A model generated the notes under the pieces. It saw only the letters and a list, made by a program, of their open reading frames with translations. It had not been told where the DNA came from and did not search any database. The translations under genes and the position numbers were made by a program. Below, piece by piece: positions 4,756 through 5,227 of a stretch of 5,227 nt of DNA. The first letter of the stretch is position 1. Every line of letters begins with the position of its first letter. Source of the stretch: Candidatus Gorgonimonas leptogorgiae. Its GTDB lineage: Bacteria; Pseudomonadota; Gammaproteobacteria; Pseudomonadales; Endozoicomonadaceae. Location: assembly GCA_929200515.1 (NCBI GenBank), contig CAKNAD010000205.1:1-5227 (forward strand). The letters are read 5' to 3'.

Positions 4756-5227
4756 TTGTTATCTTGACAAACATTTTGGTTATCATTATTAGATATAGTT
4801 TTTTGATTACTTATTTCTAACAAACGTTGACCTTTATGACCATCCTTAATATGTTTAACTTTATCTGTATGTGTTGTTCTATAATGTCTTTTAACACCTC
4901 CTTCACTACGATAGCTTTTATTGCAAACAACACATGAAAAAGCAATAACAATATTATGAGCTTCTAAAAAATGTCTATTTAGTTTTGTTTTGTTAGTGAA
5001 GGGCATTGTGCATTGTCCACAGAAGTAATGTTTTTTTATATATTTTATATTTATTTGATGTGAAAAATTTTCGGCATGTTGTTTTAGATATTTTTTATTA
5101 GTAAAAGCTATGTTACAAGTATCGCATTTATATATCTTATTTCCATGAGTTTTTTCGTGTGCATTTAATTGATTGCTTGTATTAAAACGGTTATCACAGG
5201 CAGAACATTTATATGTTCTTTCATTTT
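4656..5227 (-). CDS. Multi-finger classical C2H2 zinc-finger protein with acidic tail (5' end beyond window)
   Basis: The frame is open from the window end to the TGA at 4656-4658, giving 189 visible residues; the start lies past 5227. The internal ATG at 5006 falls inside finger 3 and is not the start. Four fingers are complete, numbered from the visible end: C7-C10-H23-H27, C34-C37-H50-H56, C69-C72-H85-H90 and C98-C101-H114-H119. All are C-x2-C-x12-H-x3-5-H with an aromatic residue and, in three of four, the usual Leu. The stretch NERTYKC before finger 1 resembles the TGERPYKC linker, so another finger probably precedes it. Residues at helix positions -1, 2, 3 and 6 are T/N/Q/A, N/K/Y/Q, N/T/K/R and S/G/G/R. 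After a basic patch (KVKHIKDGHKGQR) comes an Asn/Gln-rich, then acidic and hydrophobic tail (LVDLIDDSIMPDI). Likely nucleic-acid binding. Tandem classical fingers are typical of eukaryotes; bacterial Ros/MucR proteins carry one shorter finger. Confidence 0.88.
   Translation of the reverse strand, partial: NERTYKCSACDNRFNTSNQLNAHEKTHGNKIYKCDTCNIAFTNKKYLKQHAENFSHQINIKYIKKHYFCGQCTMPFTNKTKLNRHFLEAHNIVIAFSCVVCNKSYRSEGGVKRHYRTTHTDKVKHIKDGHKGQRLLEISNQKTISNNDNQNVCQDNNQDNLVDLIDDSIMPDIKTELKADNTILDVCTC

Noticed and set aside
4656..5006. ATG at 5006 as the start of the zinc-finger gene
   Set aside because: It lies between the second Cys and first His of finger 3; the frame continues upstream through two more complete fingers to the window edge.
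1..5227. Window being eukaryotic DNA, given ankyrin and C2H2 domains
   Set aside because: Long intron-free genes with Shine-Dalgarno sites, sigma70-type promoters and a hairpin terminator fit bacteria. The right end alone could still be questioned.
1..5227. CRISPR array, tRNA, rRNA or insertion sequence
   Set aside because: No regularly spaced repeats, no cloverleaf, no transposase or terminal inverted repeats were seen.

Overview
The window reads as a piece of an A+T-rich bacterial genome, most likely that of an intracellular or host-associated bacterium. The bacterial reading rests on AAGGA-type Shine-Dalgarno sequences before every complete gene, sigma70-type promoters (TTTACT-17 bp-TATAAT, and an extended -10 TGCTATAAT) and a factor-independent terminator. 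The host-associated reading rests on gene content: a long ankyrin-repeat protein, a multi-finger classical C2H2 zinc-finger protein, a zeta-toxin-like kinase and small paralogous membrane proteins. A Rickettsiales-like or Legionellales-like amoeba or arthropod symbiont would fit, but no housekeeping gene is present to fix the taxonomy.

Left part (1-1828): three tandem genes on the minus strand encode one family of small proteins. The complete members have two hydrophobic segments. The first copy is cut by the window edge (1-35); the other two are complete (195-647, 1063-1548). Each copy has the same promoter (TTTACT, exactly 17 bp, TATAAT) and a related leader ending in ATCAAGGAAG. The region upstream of the promoter is also duplicated between copies two and three, so the duplicated unit is gene plus control region. 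Past the stop of the third gene lies a 55-codon open frame without a start, which may be a frame-shifted tail.

Middle (1829-3389): a 472-residue ankyrin-repeat protein is transcribed on the plus strand, divergently from the third membrane gene. It ends in a strong hairpin terminator.

Right part (3459-5227): an extended -10 promoter precedes a 401-residue protein with an unrecognised N-terminal region, an Asn/Ser-rich linker and a C-terminal zeta-toxin/P-loop kinase domain. Facing it is a C2H2 zinc-finger gene on the minus strand that runs off the window end. It carries four intact fingers and an acidic tail, with a fifth finger suggested beyond the edge. The two genes overlap tail to tail by 100 bp, and the last ~33 residues of the kinase protein are the antisense of the zinc-finger tail, which suggests a recombination junction near 4655.

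No operon joins these genes; each seems to have its own promoter. The likely common theme is interaction with a eukaryotic host (protein-protein scaffold, nucleic-acid binding, nucleotide kinase, membrane insertion). This is inferred from domain types and is not demonstrated.
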